Source of the DNA: Calliopum simillimum
Lineage: Eukaryota > Arthropoda > Insecta > Diptera > Lauxaniidae
Length of the DNA stretch: 64,000 bases
Assembly (NCBI GenBank): GCA_951812925.1
Contig: OX638370.1
Location: forward strand, 101,136,897-101,200,896
Direction of reading: 5' to 3'
A program made the position numbers and the translations under genes. This document shows, piece by piece, positions 35,935 through 46,800 of this stretch (positions within the stretch are counted from its first letter, which is position 1; each line of letters opens with the position of its first letter). The notes under the pieces were generated by a model, which did not search any database, was not told where the DNA came from, and saw nothing but the letters and a program-made list of their open reading frames with translations.

Positions 35935-37210
35935 TTAGAGAAATTCATGAGGTGAAAATAAATGAGGTGAAAATAAATGAGGAGAATATTTGGAACATCT
36001 AGCTGATGCTTTAACCATAAAGAAGGAACCAATTAGCGACGGTAGAAGATATTTAAAGTGGCGAAATGGGATAACGCATTTTAGTTTTAGTTTGATTGCA
36101 GTTCACTAAGCTTTAAATGATGACGGTATTTCGCCATAATGCTACCACAAAAGGAAATCATGTGGTGAAAATAAATGATGAGAATATTTTGCCATCTAGC
36201 TGAAGAACGAGCCACTTAGTGAAGGCACAGTTTAAAATTGGTTTGATTGCAGTGCAATAAGCTTTAAATGAGAAGAATATTTCGCCACTTAGCTGATGCT
36301 AGAACCATAAAGAAGGAGCCACTTAGGACCAGAAGATTGCACATATCTAAAGAGGCAACTCGTGATAAAGTAGTTTGGTAACAGTTAGATTGCAGTACAT
36401 TAAACTTAAAGTGATGAGGCTATTTAACCATATAGCTACTACAAGAGGGAATCATGTGGTGAAAATAAATGATGAGAATATTTCGCCATCAAGCTGAAGA
36501 ACGAGGCATATAGCGACAGCAGATTATATTTACAGAGATGGTGTGTGAGGACACAAACTTGTATTGGTTTGATTACAGTGCAATAAGTTTAAGTGACGAG
36601 TATATTTCGCCAAAAGACAGCAGATTCTATTTAAACACAGTGGAATGTGAAGGCACAGATTTGCATTGGTTTGATTGCAGTGCAATAAGCTTTAGCTGAT
36701 GCTAAAACCACTTAGAACCGACAGATTACACATATTTTTAGAGCCAACACGTGATAAAGCAGTTTGGTTCTCAGTTTGATTGAAGTACATTAAGCTTTAA
36801 ATTATAGGAGTATTTCGCTATCTAGCTACCAAAAGAGGTAATCTTATGAAATGGTGAAAATAAATGCTGAGGATATTTCGCCACAGATTATATATAAAGA
36901 GGCGGATTGTAAAGACACAGTTTAGTATTGTCGGATTGCAGTACAATAAGCCTTAAATGATGAAAATATTTCGCCACAAGACAGCAGATTATATGTATTT
37001 AAAAAGGTGTAATGTGAAAGTACAGTTTAGTACTCGTTTGATTGCAGTGCAATAAGCTTTAAATGAGAATGATATTTTGTTATACAGCCAATGCTAGAAT
37101 CTATGAGAACGAGCCACTTAGTAATAGCAGATATATAACATTAAGGAGCAGCATGTGATGACGCAGTTTAGTATTGGTTTGATTGCAGTGCATTACGCTT
37201 AAGTTGAACT
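35935..37210. repeat. Degenerate satellite-like tandem array, ~100-180-bp units
   Basis: About nine units marked by GGTTTGATTGCAGTGCAATA then AGCTTTAAATGA, at about 36090, 36240, 36384, 36566, 36668, 36773, 36931, 37036 and 37178. Between them come AATATTTCGCCA, AACGAGCCACTTAG, ACAGCAGATTATAT and GTGATGACGCAG-like blocks. Unit length varies by internal deletions. Not coding. Confidence 0.85.
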
Positions 37211-39119
37211 ACAGCTCGAGTAAAACTATGAAGGTTGATTATTTGCAAGATTTCAGGCCTCTTCCATACATTTCACATATTTTCAGTTTAAATTTTCTAC
37301 AGGGAAGCGCTTTATTTTCGTACAAACACGACGCCATATTTTTTTTTCCACATTAAACGCAACTTCCGTCGACGGCAAAGAGTAAAAGAAAGTAAAAAAA
37401 CCGCGAAAAAAATAGACATAAAGACTGGGCGATTGGAGCACACGTTTCATTTAAAGCGAAGCAAAAGGAAAACAAAAAGAAAAAACGAAAGAAAAACGCA
37501 AATTTTTGCGTGATTTTGGTCAACGCCATTTTCGCGTCTATGCGCCAACAACATTAATATTGGTAGATACGTATGTTGATAAAGAGACTGGTGCGGCATT
37601 TTTATCTTCCTTGCCTTGTCGCCTCGTCCTTTGGATGGCGGTGGTGGCTTCTTTCTCCCAAAGCAACTCATTTGTAATTCAACGCCATCTGTCGGCGAGA
37701 AGAGTGTTCGTTGGTTGAGTCGAACGAAGCGCATTTAATTGATTGTTTGAGGAAACACGCGAAATTTGTTCGCAATTGTTATTTGTTGTTTTATTCTACA
37801 CTTTATTGTTGCGCTCTACTGTTTGTTTGTTGATTGTCCTTTTCACGATTTTCGCGCAACTACTGATAAACGATGCAGCACAGGCAGGATACTCGCTCGT
37901 ACCAGCCAGTCAGTGTTGTAATACGTAATTTAAATGTTTTGTAAATTATTTCGTAATGTATTTACTTAACACGCTTAATTTATTTTTTCATGGGAAATTC
38001 GCAACGGAAATTTGCATCGTTAACTTTTGACCATGAAAAAAACAAAAAAGATAAATGCCAAAGTTAAGGCGCCTTTGTGCTAATAATGACATTCTATGTA
38101 AATGGTAATTAATGTGGTAGTTGGCTAATCTATTGATGGCTACTTTGAATGAGGAAAAACATAAGCCAATATATGTTTAGTATTTTTACAAGAAGAAATT
38201 TGAAAAACTTCACGGAATAATTTATTTAAGACTGAAATTGATTTAATGTTTTCGCAATTCTGCATAGCAATTCATTTTGAATAAAACAATTAAATCACTT
38301 TGTGTGATCCCATTTGATATTTTGCATTTTAATTGAAATCACAAAATTCGCTTAAAAATAATTTTCAAATTATTTCGAAATGCAGCAATTTGTAAAATTG
38401 CAATTTAAGCACTAATACAAATGAACAACAGCAAATTGTCAATGATTTTGTATGAAACAAGGATAACAACAACAACAACAACAACAACAATAAAAGCAGC
38501 ATTGGCAACAATTCTGCCAGTTTTAATTTAAAATAAAAGGAGGAAATTTCTCACCACACTTTTGTGTTTTTGCAATAAATGCCAACAATGCAAAATATAT
38601 ATAGACGAAACAAGTAAGCTAAGGTGGATCTTCAAAAGGAAATGCATAAAAATTCGTACAAATTATAAATTAGTTTACCTTGCCATACATGACGTATGAG
38701 CAATAATTTATATAGTTATATATATATAGGTATGTGATAAAAATATCGATTTTTTCGTGTCCCCGATGCAACTTGAAATCATTATATATAATTATTTTCG
38801 TTGGCTTTTGAAATAGCTGCAATAAAATTAATATTTAAACACTGGCTGCTTATAAATATGGCATAAGAACCACCCTAAAACATACAAGTATTTGCAAAAA
38901 CAAGCAGTCGTATGCGGACTACACACGAAACGTAGCTGTAGAAAAACTCATTCAGAACAATTGTCTGCCATTCACAATATTTCAGTGAAATCTAAAACAG
39001 GATGTGGGCATTTCCATTGTGGCATAACGTGACAATTATACGACAAAATATTAAAAGAAAAAATTGAGTAAAACCAATTTTTTAAAGTTTTTATTTTATC
39101 TTATATAGAAACTATTATT
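37211..39119. other. Intergenic; non-repetitive block 37300-37930 and (AAC)n
   Basis: 37300-37930 is less AT-rich and has long overlapping frames on both strands (37506-37718 plus, 37447-37734 minus) but no domain I can name. (AAC)n lies at about 38466-38489. The block might hold a promoter or a noncoding exon; not demonstrated. Confidence 0.35.
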
Positions 39120-39960
39120 TCCCGGTGTGCGTTGTACCTTCTTTTGTACAGAGGGCGAGGAATCTCAAATTAAATTTGTCCCCATGCAATTTATACACGC
39201 ACCAAATCTCATATTTGTGCGTTAAATAGTTTCAGAGATATGGAATTTTTTTAAGGGCGTGGCTCTGTCCATTTTTTCCTTGAACATTATTTGTACCGAT
39301 ACTCTTAATACATATACCAAATCTCATACACACAAAAAAAAAAAACAACATAATATTAATAAAAAATTCATTGAATTTGAGCCGAGAACAGCATTCATAT
39401 ATGAATGTATCATTTCATAAAATATAAGAACAAAATACATAAATTTTTTTATTTTTTGAAAAATAAAATAAAAATGTGTGTAGATTTTCGTTAAATTTTT
39501 CAGAGATATGATAAATTAATTTTGTTGAAAACATGAAAAAAAAATGTATGATAAATTATTCTTTTTGGAAACAGGAAAAATACGAAAAAAAAAAAAATGT
39601 TTATAAATTTTTGTTTCCGACATCCAAGATAGACCCCTTGGTGGAAAAAATTTTTTTTCGCTGAAATGTCCTAAAAAGTCATGAAAGGCGTTTTAACACG
39701 AAAAAAACGAACATAAAAAAATTTTAATTTTTGGTTCCGCTATCAATGGGAGGACCGTTTTTTCCCACTAAAGTGTCGTAAAACTCGTAGAAAACACGAA
39801 AAAAAAATTTTTGGTTCCGGCATCCTAGAGGGGACCCTTGGGTGAAAAAAAAAAAACCGAAAAAACTTATGATGCAGAAACACGCGCCGTACCCAAAAAC
39901 CTATGAATATATTTTCACGATTATCGGTGCAGCCGTTTGGGAGACAATAACGAACATATA
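39120..39960. repeat. Family D-like and GGTTCCGGCATC tandem repeats
   Basis: 39190-39330 holds D-type text on this strand (CACGCACCAAATCTCATAT, TTTCAGAGATATGGAATTTT, GGGCGTGGCTCTGTCC). 39600-39860 holds three TTTGGTTCCGGCATC-type units followed by GGGGACCCTTGG and A-runs. GGTGCAGCCGTTTGGGAGAC at 39926 closes the block. No gene. Confidence 0.55.
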
Positions 39961-40003
39961 GACAGACATACAAACATTAATTTTTATGTTAGTATTTAAA
40001 TAG

Positions 40004-41021
40004 GAAGAACTCCACGCCAAGTGTACCAAAAAAAAAAATTTTTTTCGCTCAAAATTGCCAATATGGTAGATTTGGTGTGCAAGAACAACAATCCGGGAGG
40101 ATTTGGTCCTAGTAACATTTGTTGTTAAAATACAGGGTGTTGAAGTTGGCGTTTTCAGTAATTTTCATGAAAAGGGTGTTTTTCAAAAACTTATAGCTTA
40201 CACTAAAGTTTGTAAATTGATAGATCTAAGTTAATGGTCCCATTCATTTTGAAGTGTTCTTTTTATAAAAAAATATTTCTTGGTGAAAAAAATTTTTTTT
40301 CACCAAAATTTTTTACACTTAAAAATACTTTTGATTTTTTTTTTAAAAAAAGCCCGCTTAGATTTTTTTTAAAAGTACCTTTAATTAAAGCATAATTTAT
40401 AAGCTTTGAAATGATGTATGACTCAAGATGGGATTCGGACGCTACATGGGAGTTTTTGGCTTTTGAACGCCCGTGGCAGAACAAAATCTTTTTTTACTCG
40501 AGAGGAAAACATCTTACGTAAAAAGTGTACAAAGCAAAAAAAGCTTAGAATCGTCTAAGAAATACGTGTGAATTTTTTTGGAATTTTTTAAAACTTTTTT
40601 TTTTTTGAATAATTTTTGAAATTTTTTTTTGTGAAAATTTTTGCAAAAAATATTGAAAGGAAAAAAAATTTTTTTTTATCTTTTCAAAAAATTCCAAAAA
40701 AAAAATCACACGTATTGCTTGGACGATTTTAAGCATTTTTTGCTATATACACTTTTTACGTAAGATGTTTTCCTCTCGAGTAAAAAAGATTTTTGCCTGC
40801 AACGGGCGTTCAAAAGCCAAAAACTCTTATTTAGCGTCCGAATCCCATCTTGAATCATACATCATTTTAAAGCTTATAAATTATGCTTTAATTTAAGGTA
40901 CTTTTAAGAAAAATCTAAGGGGGATTGTTGTTCTTGCACACCGGATCTACCATATTGCCAAATTTGAGCGAAATCAGAGAAAAAAAAATTTTTTTTTGGT
41001 ACACTTGGCGTGGAGTTCTTC
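40004..41021. mobile_element. Foldback element, family F, ~1 kb, most complete copy
   Basis: The outer ends GAAGAACTCCACGCCAAGTG and the inverse (CACTTGGCGTGGAGTTCTTC) bracket long arms. Left-arm text includes GCCAATATGGTAGATTTGGT, GTGCAAGAACAACAATCC, GGATTCGGACGCTACATGGG and TTTTGAACGCCCGTGG. The right arm repeats it inverted from about 40690. The left arm is longer by ~250 bases, carrying GTGTTGAAGTTGGCGTTTTC that the right arm lacks. No transposase and no clear target duplication. Confidence 0.75.
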
Positions 41022-41647
41022 ATAGATATATTCGTCAGATTTACGCTTAAAAATTGATTTTAAATTTACAATTTTTTAATGATCTCTGTTGAAAATGACC
41101 GAGCACGGATTTCTTAATTTTTCGTTTTGGTGAAAATTAACAAAGTTATGATTTTTTCAAGTTTTATGGTATGGGAAAATACTTTTTTTTTTGTAATGTA
41201 CATAACTCAGAAACTATCAGGTATATATAAAAAGTGGTCATAATGTAAAATGTAGATAACTAACGGAATTTTTTAAATATGTAATAAAATTTTTTTTTTA
41301 GCTTAAATTAATGATAGTAAATTTGTAACAAAGTATAAAATTTGAGTTTTTTTAATGTCTATTTATTTGGCTTAATTTTTAAACATAAATTTTCTATTCA
41401 ATTCTGTTCAAATATCCGTTTAATTTAGAGTGGAACTCGTATTACTTCTTGAGATATACGGATTTTTCGAACATGGAAAAAAGTAGTGTATTTTATAAGA
41501 AAACTTTTACTCTTTTAATAAATTATTTTGCAAACAAAAACATAATGCCATAATGCTACTTATAAGTACTTTTCCTTTAACTCACACTACCCTCATTGCA
41601 AAAGCAGATCATCGGTAAATCGCAGCAGTTTCGCCTTGGTTCATAAG
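41022..41647. other. 3' flank of the Toll gene
   Basis: AT-rich, non-coding. On the minus strand an ATTAAA (plus-strand 41514-41519) lies ~130 bases past the stop and an AATAAA (41362-41367) ~280 bases past it. Either could be the poly(A) signal. Confidence 0.45.
41514..41519 (-). terminator. Candidate poly(A) signal ATTAAA
   Basis: Plus strand TTTAAT reads ATTAAA on the gene strand, ~130 bases downstream of the stop. A canonical AATAAA at 41362-41367 is an alternative. Sequence motif only. Confidence 0.35.
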
Positions 41648-44600
41648 CTACGCGTCGTTCTCACTTGTCATTTCAACCATCGGTATCTCGTTAAGTTCCA
41701 TATTGTCATCTTCATTGCGCCTTAATGGACGTTGCGCTAAATTATTCAGCTTTCTTGATGGATGTGGCATAGCGTAACGTAGCTTATCCCAAAACCATGG
41801 ATTACCCCATTCCAAGTAAGTGTTCATTGATAAATAAGCTTTCAGATCCTTATCCAGTGGTTTTATGTCTGCAATTTCTCCATAAAGAATTACTATGAGA
41901 CGTGCGCGTCCTTCGTTTAGGCCAGCTTGATGTGCCAGGCGAAATTCCATTTGTGCCCACACTGAATTGATAAAGTTCTCTGATAACACTATGATGGTTC
42001 TTCTTGAGTTACTAATTGCTCGTACAATTTGATCTGGAATATAATCGCCAACCACAAAATCACGCACATGCACACATAGTTTGAAGCGTATTGGACCCTC
42101 TTCAAGTTCGGGGACAAGGTGTTCTGCAATAAAATCTTCATCTTTGTGTGAGTAAGATATAAAAGCATCATATGGCTTATCTTTATCCAATTCTTCCTCA
42201 TTGACACAACATGAACATATACGATATTTATACATCCAGACTTTTATTTCAGTCTGGTATTTATGGTACAAGCCAAAAATAAGACCGAGAAATGCAATGA
42301 TTCCCAAAGAAGCGATGATTACAATCTGATAGTCTTTACATATGTCGTTATTGTTGTGATAATCAGTCATCTTGTAATTTTTGGGACTAGTACAATTTAC
42401 ATTGTCAATATCAGCAACTGTTGTGTTACTTTTGTGACTATTCGCTACGAATAAAACTAATGGCTGGTTTTTACATTCACAATTCCAAGGATTTTCGGCA
42501 AGAGCGATCTTTCTAGATGAAGAACTTTTTTCAAAAAAATCAACCACTTTACTATTGAGTCCTTCGAATCGATTGCGCGACAAGTCAAGATAATTTAAAT
42601 TTTGTGGCAGATTGCTTACATCAATCTGGGATAGATAATTTCCTGCGGCATAAATTTCAGTAACATCTGCATATCCATTTGTGGAAACGGTCGGTAACTT
42701 ATATAGTTTATTATTGTCGATATGCAATTCAATGCCTTTAAGTCCTAGTGGTTGTACAAGTGGAAGTGCGGGCACTTCTTTCAAATTATTGCCGCTGCAG
42801 TTTATTATAAGCACCGAGCCGCGTTGCCAGCAACTGCATTTACTTGGGCAATGTATTGGCGTGAAGTTCTTAAAGTCGAAGGGACAAAGTAGCTTTTTTG
42901 GATCAACGTCAAGTGCTTTCAAACCTTTCATGTCCTTAGGGTTACTGCAAAGCAATTCATCGATTACAAGATGCAACTTAACACTCGGTATATCATCACG
43001 TATATGTTGTGCAAATGAAAAAAGATTGCAATCACAATCTAGCGGATTATTATTGAGCTGCAAGCTAATTGTTTTGTTAAGAGAATCAGTCAATATTGTA
43101 ATGTTCTGGAAGTTGATTTTACGTAACTGATTGTTGCTCAAGTTTATGCTGATTTCGTTGTTTGAGTGGAAAAGTAAGTCACTTGCGTTCACCGATGTAA
43201 TGTTGTTATAGCTGAGGTCGAGGTCTTTCAATTCTGCCATTTTATGCCAATCACTAAAAATAGCACTTATTGTATTGTTGCGCAGATTCAGAGTTTGGAG
43301 ATTTACGAGAAAATGGAATGGAGAACTAAGTTTCTGCTTAAGATTCTTCTCTTTTTGGGTTATATGATGATCGGCTAATTGAAGAAGATTGTTTTCCATA
43401 TTAATAAAACTTAAACTTTTGGTTTGAGCAAACGAATCGGGATTGATTATCTTGAGACAATTATTGTCCAAGTAAAGTACCTTGAGGTCATAAAGAAAAT
43501 AAAAAATTCCACTCGATATCTCGGTCAACTGATTGTGTGATAAATATAATTCGATCAAATGACCTGTAGCACTGAACAGTTCATCTGGCAATGTAAGCAA
43601 TCTATTGTGACTCAAATCTAAGTATTTCAAACCAAGTTGACGGGCGAATAAAGTCGCGTCCACTGTAACAAATTCATTTCTGGCCAACGAAATTTCGTCA
43701 AAATCGGTCGAGTTAGCAAAAATATCAGCAGTAATTTTACTCAAGCCACAGTTTATACGCATTGTTTTAGAAACATACGCGTTCACATCATGCTTATATA
43801 TCTTCTCGAATTCGATGCCACATGTTATGTTCACCAAACGCAAATTTCTTAAATGTCCAAAAAACGCCGATGGAATCGATTTAAGTGCCACACGATTACC
43901 AGTAATTTGCATTGTCACTAGTTTCTTGTTGCAATCAAATAGCTTCGATGGCAGTTCCCTTAGGTCATTGTTACTTAGATTGATTTCTTCCAAATCTGTT
44001 AGTGATGCAAATGTATCATTTGGAATATGTTCAATTGTATTGTTGCGCAGGTCAAGTCGTTTTATAGATGTTGCTTCCAAAAATAGTTCCTTGTTAATTT
44101 CCTTTAGCTGACTGAAGAAGATATAAAGCGCTTCTAATTTGCGTTGCTTACGGAAGATACCTTTTGGTAATCGCTGCAAGTTTTTACTATTTAAATAAGG
44201 GAAATTAACTGTTATCATGTTACTAAAAAAGTTTGGTACAAATTGAATTTTTGCGGAAGACAAGGCTAACATTTTAAGATTTGGCAAATCTACAAATATG
44301 TCTTCTGAAATATTTGGTAAATCAAAATTTAAAAGTGTTAGTATTGATAATTTAGTAAGGCCAGTTAGATCTTCACGTGTAAAATTGCCTTTCAAATTTT
44401 CAGATAACTCAATCAAAAAGTATTCCAAGTGTGTTATTCCCAGATGATTGAGTAAATGTGATATGGATTCACTGGAAAGTGGATAATGTGAGAAGTGCAA
44501 AGTATCTACAACGCCAATATCCATTGCAGGTAGATGTTTGTATGGATTGCTGTCAGTATCATTGTATTCGATTCTTACGTCCACAAGTTGTAAGTTTGCT

Positions 44601-44845
44601 ACTATTTTGACTTTGATTTGCGAAACTGCTACTTTGGCAGGACATTCAATAAATAGATCGTGTACCGAGGCCGAACACTCACATTGTGTATTATTTGCCA
44701 TAATTCTGTTACAGTCCTCATCCGTATATGTTGCTATGGTTGTTGCAATAAATGAAGACAGGATGACTGTTAGTAAAAAGCTGCAGCTTAGTTTAGTGCG
44801 TAGCATTGTTCTATAAAATGTAATGGTCTCGGTTTTTAGTTCCAT
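41648..44845 (-). CDS. Tl: Toll-like receptor, Toll-1 clade (single-exon 1065-aa frame)
   Basis: Type I membrane receptor. By analogy with Drosophila Toll it would bind cleaved Spaetzle-type ligand outside the cell and signal through MyD88/Tube/Pelle to NF-kB factors. Seen in the sequence: a hydrophobic signal core at residues 21-38; a Cys pair near 55-57; leucine-rich repeats at ~165-600; a C-terminal LRR cap (Cys 604, 606, 633, 654); a second N-terminal cap (Cys 666, 670, 672, 683) with a few repeats; a second cap (Cys 789, 791, 818, 836); a membrane span at ~840-860; and a TIR domain at ~891-1028. TIR boxes visible are YDAFISYSH, RDFVVGDYIPDQI and FWDKLRYAMP. The double-cap layout is that of Toll-1-type receptors. 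The frame is uninterrupted with stop TAG, and the cytoplasmic tail after the TIR is short (~37 residues). Two starts are possible: Met1 (AAAATGG context), or Met14 (44804-44806), which puts the signal core nearer the N terminus. The paralogue (Toll versus a Toll-5/Tehao-like duplicate) is not settled, so the symbol is provisional. Confidence 0.93.
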   Translation of the reverse strand: MELKTETITFYRTMLRTKLSCSFLLTVILSSFIATTIATYTDEDCNRIMANNTQCECSASVHDLFIECPAKVAVSQIKVKIVANLQLVDVRIEYNDTDSNPYKHLPAMDIGVVDTLHFSHYPLSSESISHLLNHLGITHLEYFLIELSENLKGNFTREDLTGLTKLSILTLLNFDLPNISEDIFVDLPNLKMLALSSAKIQFVPNFFSNMITVNFPYLNSKNLQRLPKGIFRKQRKLEALYIFFSQLKEINKELFLEATSIKRLDLRNNTIEHIPNDTFASLTDLEEINLSNNDLRELPSKLFDCNKKLVTMQITGNRVALKSIPSAFFGHLRNLRLVNITCGIEFEKIYKHDVNAYVSKTMRINCGLSKITADIFANSTDFDEISLARNEFVTVDATLFARQLGLKYLDLSHNRLLTLPDELFSATGHLIELYLSHNQLTEISSGIFYFLYDLKVLYLDNNCLKIINPDSFAQTKSLSFINMENNLLQLADHHITQKEKNLKQKLSSPFHFLVNLQTLNLRNNTISAIFSDWHKMAELKDLDLSYNNITSVNASDLLFHSNNEISINLSNNQLRKINFQNITILTDSLNKTISLQLNNNPLDCDCNLFSFAQHIRDDIPSVKLHLVIDELLCSNPKDMKGLKALDVDPKKLLCPFDFKNFTPIHCPSKCSCWQRGSVLIINCSGNNLKEVPALPLVQPLGLKGIELHIDNNKLYKLPTVSTNGYADVTEIYAAGNYLSQIDVSNLPQNLNYLDLSRNRFEGLNSKVVDFFEKSSSSRKIALAENPWNCECKNQPLVLFVANSHKSNTTVADIDNVNCTSPKNYKMTDYHNNNDICKDYQIVIIASLGIIAFLGLIFGLYHKYQTEIKVWMYKYRICSCCVNEEELDKDKPYDAFISYSHKDEDFIAEHLVPELEEGPIRFKLCVHVRDFVVGDYIPDQIVRAISNSRRTIIVLSENFINSVWAQMEFRLAHQAGLNEGRARLIVILYGEIADIKPLDKDLKAYLSMNTYLEWGNPWFWDKLRYAMPHPSRKLNNLAQRPLRRNEDDNMELNEIPMVEMTSENDA

Positions 44846-44915
44846 TTTAATGTTCCAATGATATTTCTTTTTACCCCAATCAGCGCTGTGTTGATTTGTT
44901 GTATGTCATACACAA

Positions 44916-44917
44916 CT
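44916..44917 (-). promoter_or_regulatory. Candidate 3' splice site upstream of the Toll start codon
   Basis: The gene strand reads TTTTGGGTTTCAG followed by TTGTGTATGAC, placing an exon start at 44915, 70 bases before Met1. Drosophila Toll has a noncoding first exon, so a 5'-UTR intron is plausible here; the upstream exon was not identified. Confidence 0.45.
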
Positions 44918-45372
44918 GAAACCCAAAATAATGTTGTCAGTCAAACCTTTAATCAAATTCATTAATAAGTATTTGCTTACCTAATTAATAAATATATATA
45001 GTATTCACCAAAATTAAATTTTTTAAGAAGTTAAGATTTTTGCGAAAATTTCTTCGTTTAATCCGACTGTTTTAAATGTTAGCTTTGCAATGATGGAACA
45101 TTTATCAGCATTAAATTGAAAAACTCAATTTCACAAAAAATTGGTGATGTGCTTAGCATGAATACAGTTCCTAAGCTGATAAGATTTTTATTGCCTTAGG
45201 CTAAATGTCATTTCATCTTCGCTAGGGTGGTCCATTTTTTAAGAAGTTCACATAGGATTTGCATGAAAAAGGAAAGCCACTAAAAAAAATGATTTTTTAA
45301 GCCATCTACAGTCATGCTATTTCTGTCCGAAACCAAGAATCTTACAAATTTTTGTATGATGAACACGATGAC
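44918..45372. other. 5' flank or putative UTR intron of the Toll gene
   Basis: AT-rich with no recognisable repeat or frame. It would be the end of a 5'-UTR intron if the splice site at 44916-44917 is used. Confidence 0.4.
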
Positions 45373-46196
45373 CTTTTTATACACTACACTTAGCGTATAC
45401 TCACTTTGCCGTTTTGCTTGTAACCCAGAGAAGGAGGCGTAGCAGGTATAGAAAAGTATATATATTCTTGATCATCGTCACCTCTTGAGTCAGTTTAGAA
45501 ATGTCCGTCTGTCTGGCTGGCTGGGTGTGCGTGGAAATACAGTTTTTGGGAAAACTGAGCAACATAATTTAATGAAATTTGGTGTATTGCCTTCGTCAAC
45601 AAAGCTAACTCGGGAGATTGCAAATGAGTGAAATCAGTCAACGGACACGCCTATTCGCCCATACAAAAAATATATTCAAAATGCAATAAAAAAAGCACTA
45701 CTTATTTGCAATAATACACATAAACGCTAGGGATAGCAAGTACAGACTCTGAGCAAAAAGAAGGCGAAGTAGGACTAGAACAAAAGTTTTAAAATGATAA
45801 ACTGAACGTGTTTTTTGAGATACGCCATTCAAATTTCACCCAAACGCTAAGAACATTAATTGCAAATTCTGAGCAAAAAGTAGGCGAAGTAAAACGATAT
45901 ACTGAAAGATTTTTTTAAGAAAACCTATCCCAATTTTACTCAAACACTCAGAACAGAGAGCTCAACGCAAAATCTAGGTAAGCCCGGCAATGAGGGCGTG
46001 GCACTTCCCATATAAGTAATTTGTTCTTATACTCTCCCAGAAGTTACGGAAGAATAAAAAAATTTGTTTGATAAAAACTTATATGTACAAGAATATTGCA
46101 TAGTATTTATCAACTAAGTGTTTAATAATATAAGTACCTGAAGTGCAGTGTAGGGTATTTAGTTTTTGACCAGGCCAAAGATACCACCCTTACTCG
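45373..46196 (+). mobile_element. Family A repeat, copy A5, near full length
   Basis: Head TTTTTATACACTACACTTAG (slightly changed), then AACCCAGAGAAGGAGGCGTA, GTCCGTCTGTCTGGCTGG, GGACACGCCTATTCGCCC, ~140-base repeats with AATTCTGAGC-AAAA and GAGGGCGTGGCACTTCCC, and the tail GCAGTGTAGGGTATTT ... CCACCCTTACTCG. It lies ~460 bases upstream of the Toll CDS exon, possibly inside its 5' intron. Confidence 0.75.
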
Positions 46197-46800
46197 TTTA
46201 GTTTTTCTCTGGATGTCGCAATTTTGAGAAAGTCTTATTTTAAAACGCAAAAAAGGCCTTTTTAAATCACAATCAGGCCTTAACAGCTCGACAGCAAAAC
46301 AATATTAAGTAGATCGGATTGAAATAAAAACATTATGACTATAGGTGGTTTAAAAAATAATTTAATTTAGTCGCTTTCCTTTTTCATAAAAATTCTATGT
46401 AAGTCAAACATAAAAGTCGCTTTGATTGAGCGACCCTAATTATGGTCCATTTCGGCTGAAATTTGGGAAAGATATTAATTATCATGATTGGAGCAAGGTT
46501 AGCCCGGTGGAGAATATAATTTTCCAACTTCTTAAAAAATGGACCACCCTAATTTTGGCGTTTAAAAGCTTTAAACCACAGTATTTTGGAAACGAGAGTA
46601 TTTTTTTTTTTTTTTCGTATCAAAACTAAAGGTCAAGAAACTTGGCTGCGTAAAGTGCAGGGTTATCAAAAGCCACATAGTCATATATTTTTTTTTTTTC
46701 AAACGATGTTTTATAGATGCGTGTTCAGCATAAATATCGCGGTAGTCAAAACATTTATTCTCCTCAAAATAATACCGTTCCTTTGGTAAAACAACATAAG
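46197..46800. other. Intergenic, no gene recognised
   Basis: Two poly-T runs (46600 and 46690) and short frames without domains. Confidence 0.5.

Noticed and set aside
37447..37734. 95-residue minus-strand frame and overlapping plus frame at 37506-37718
   Set aside because: No recognised domain; equal-length frames on both strands in a less AT-rich patch are expected by chance.
42681..43130. 149-residue plus-strand frame inside the Toll coding region
   Set aside because: Antisense shadow of the leucine-rich repeats.
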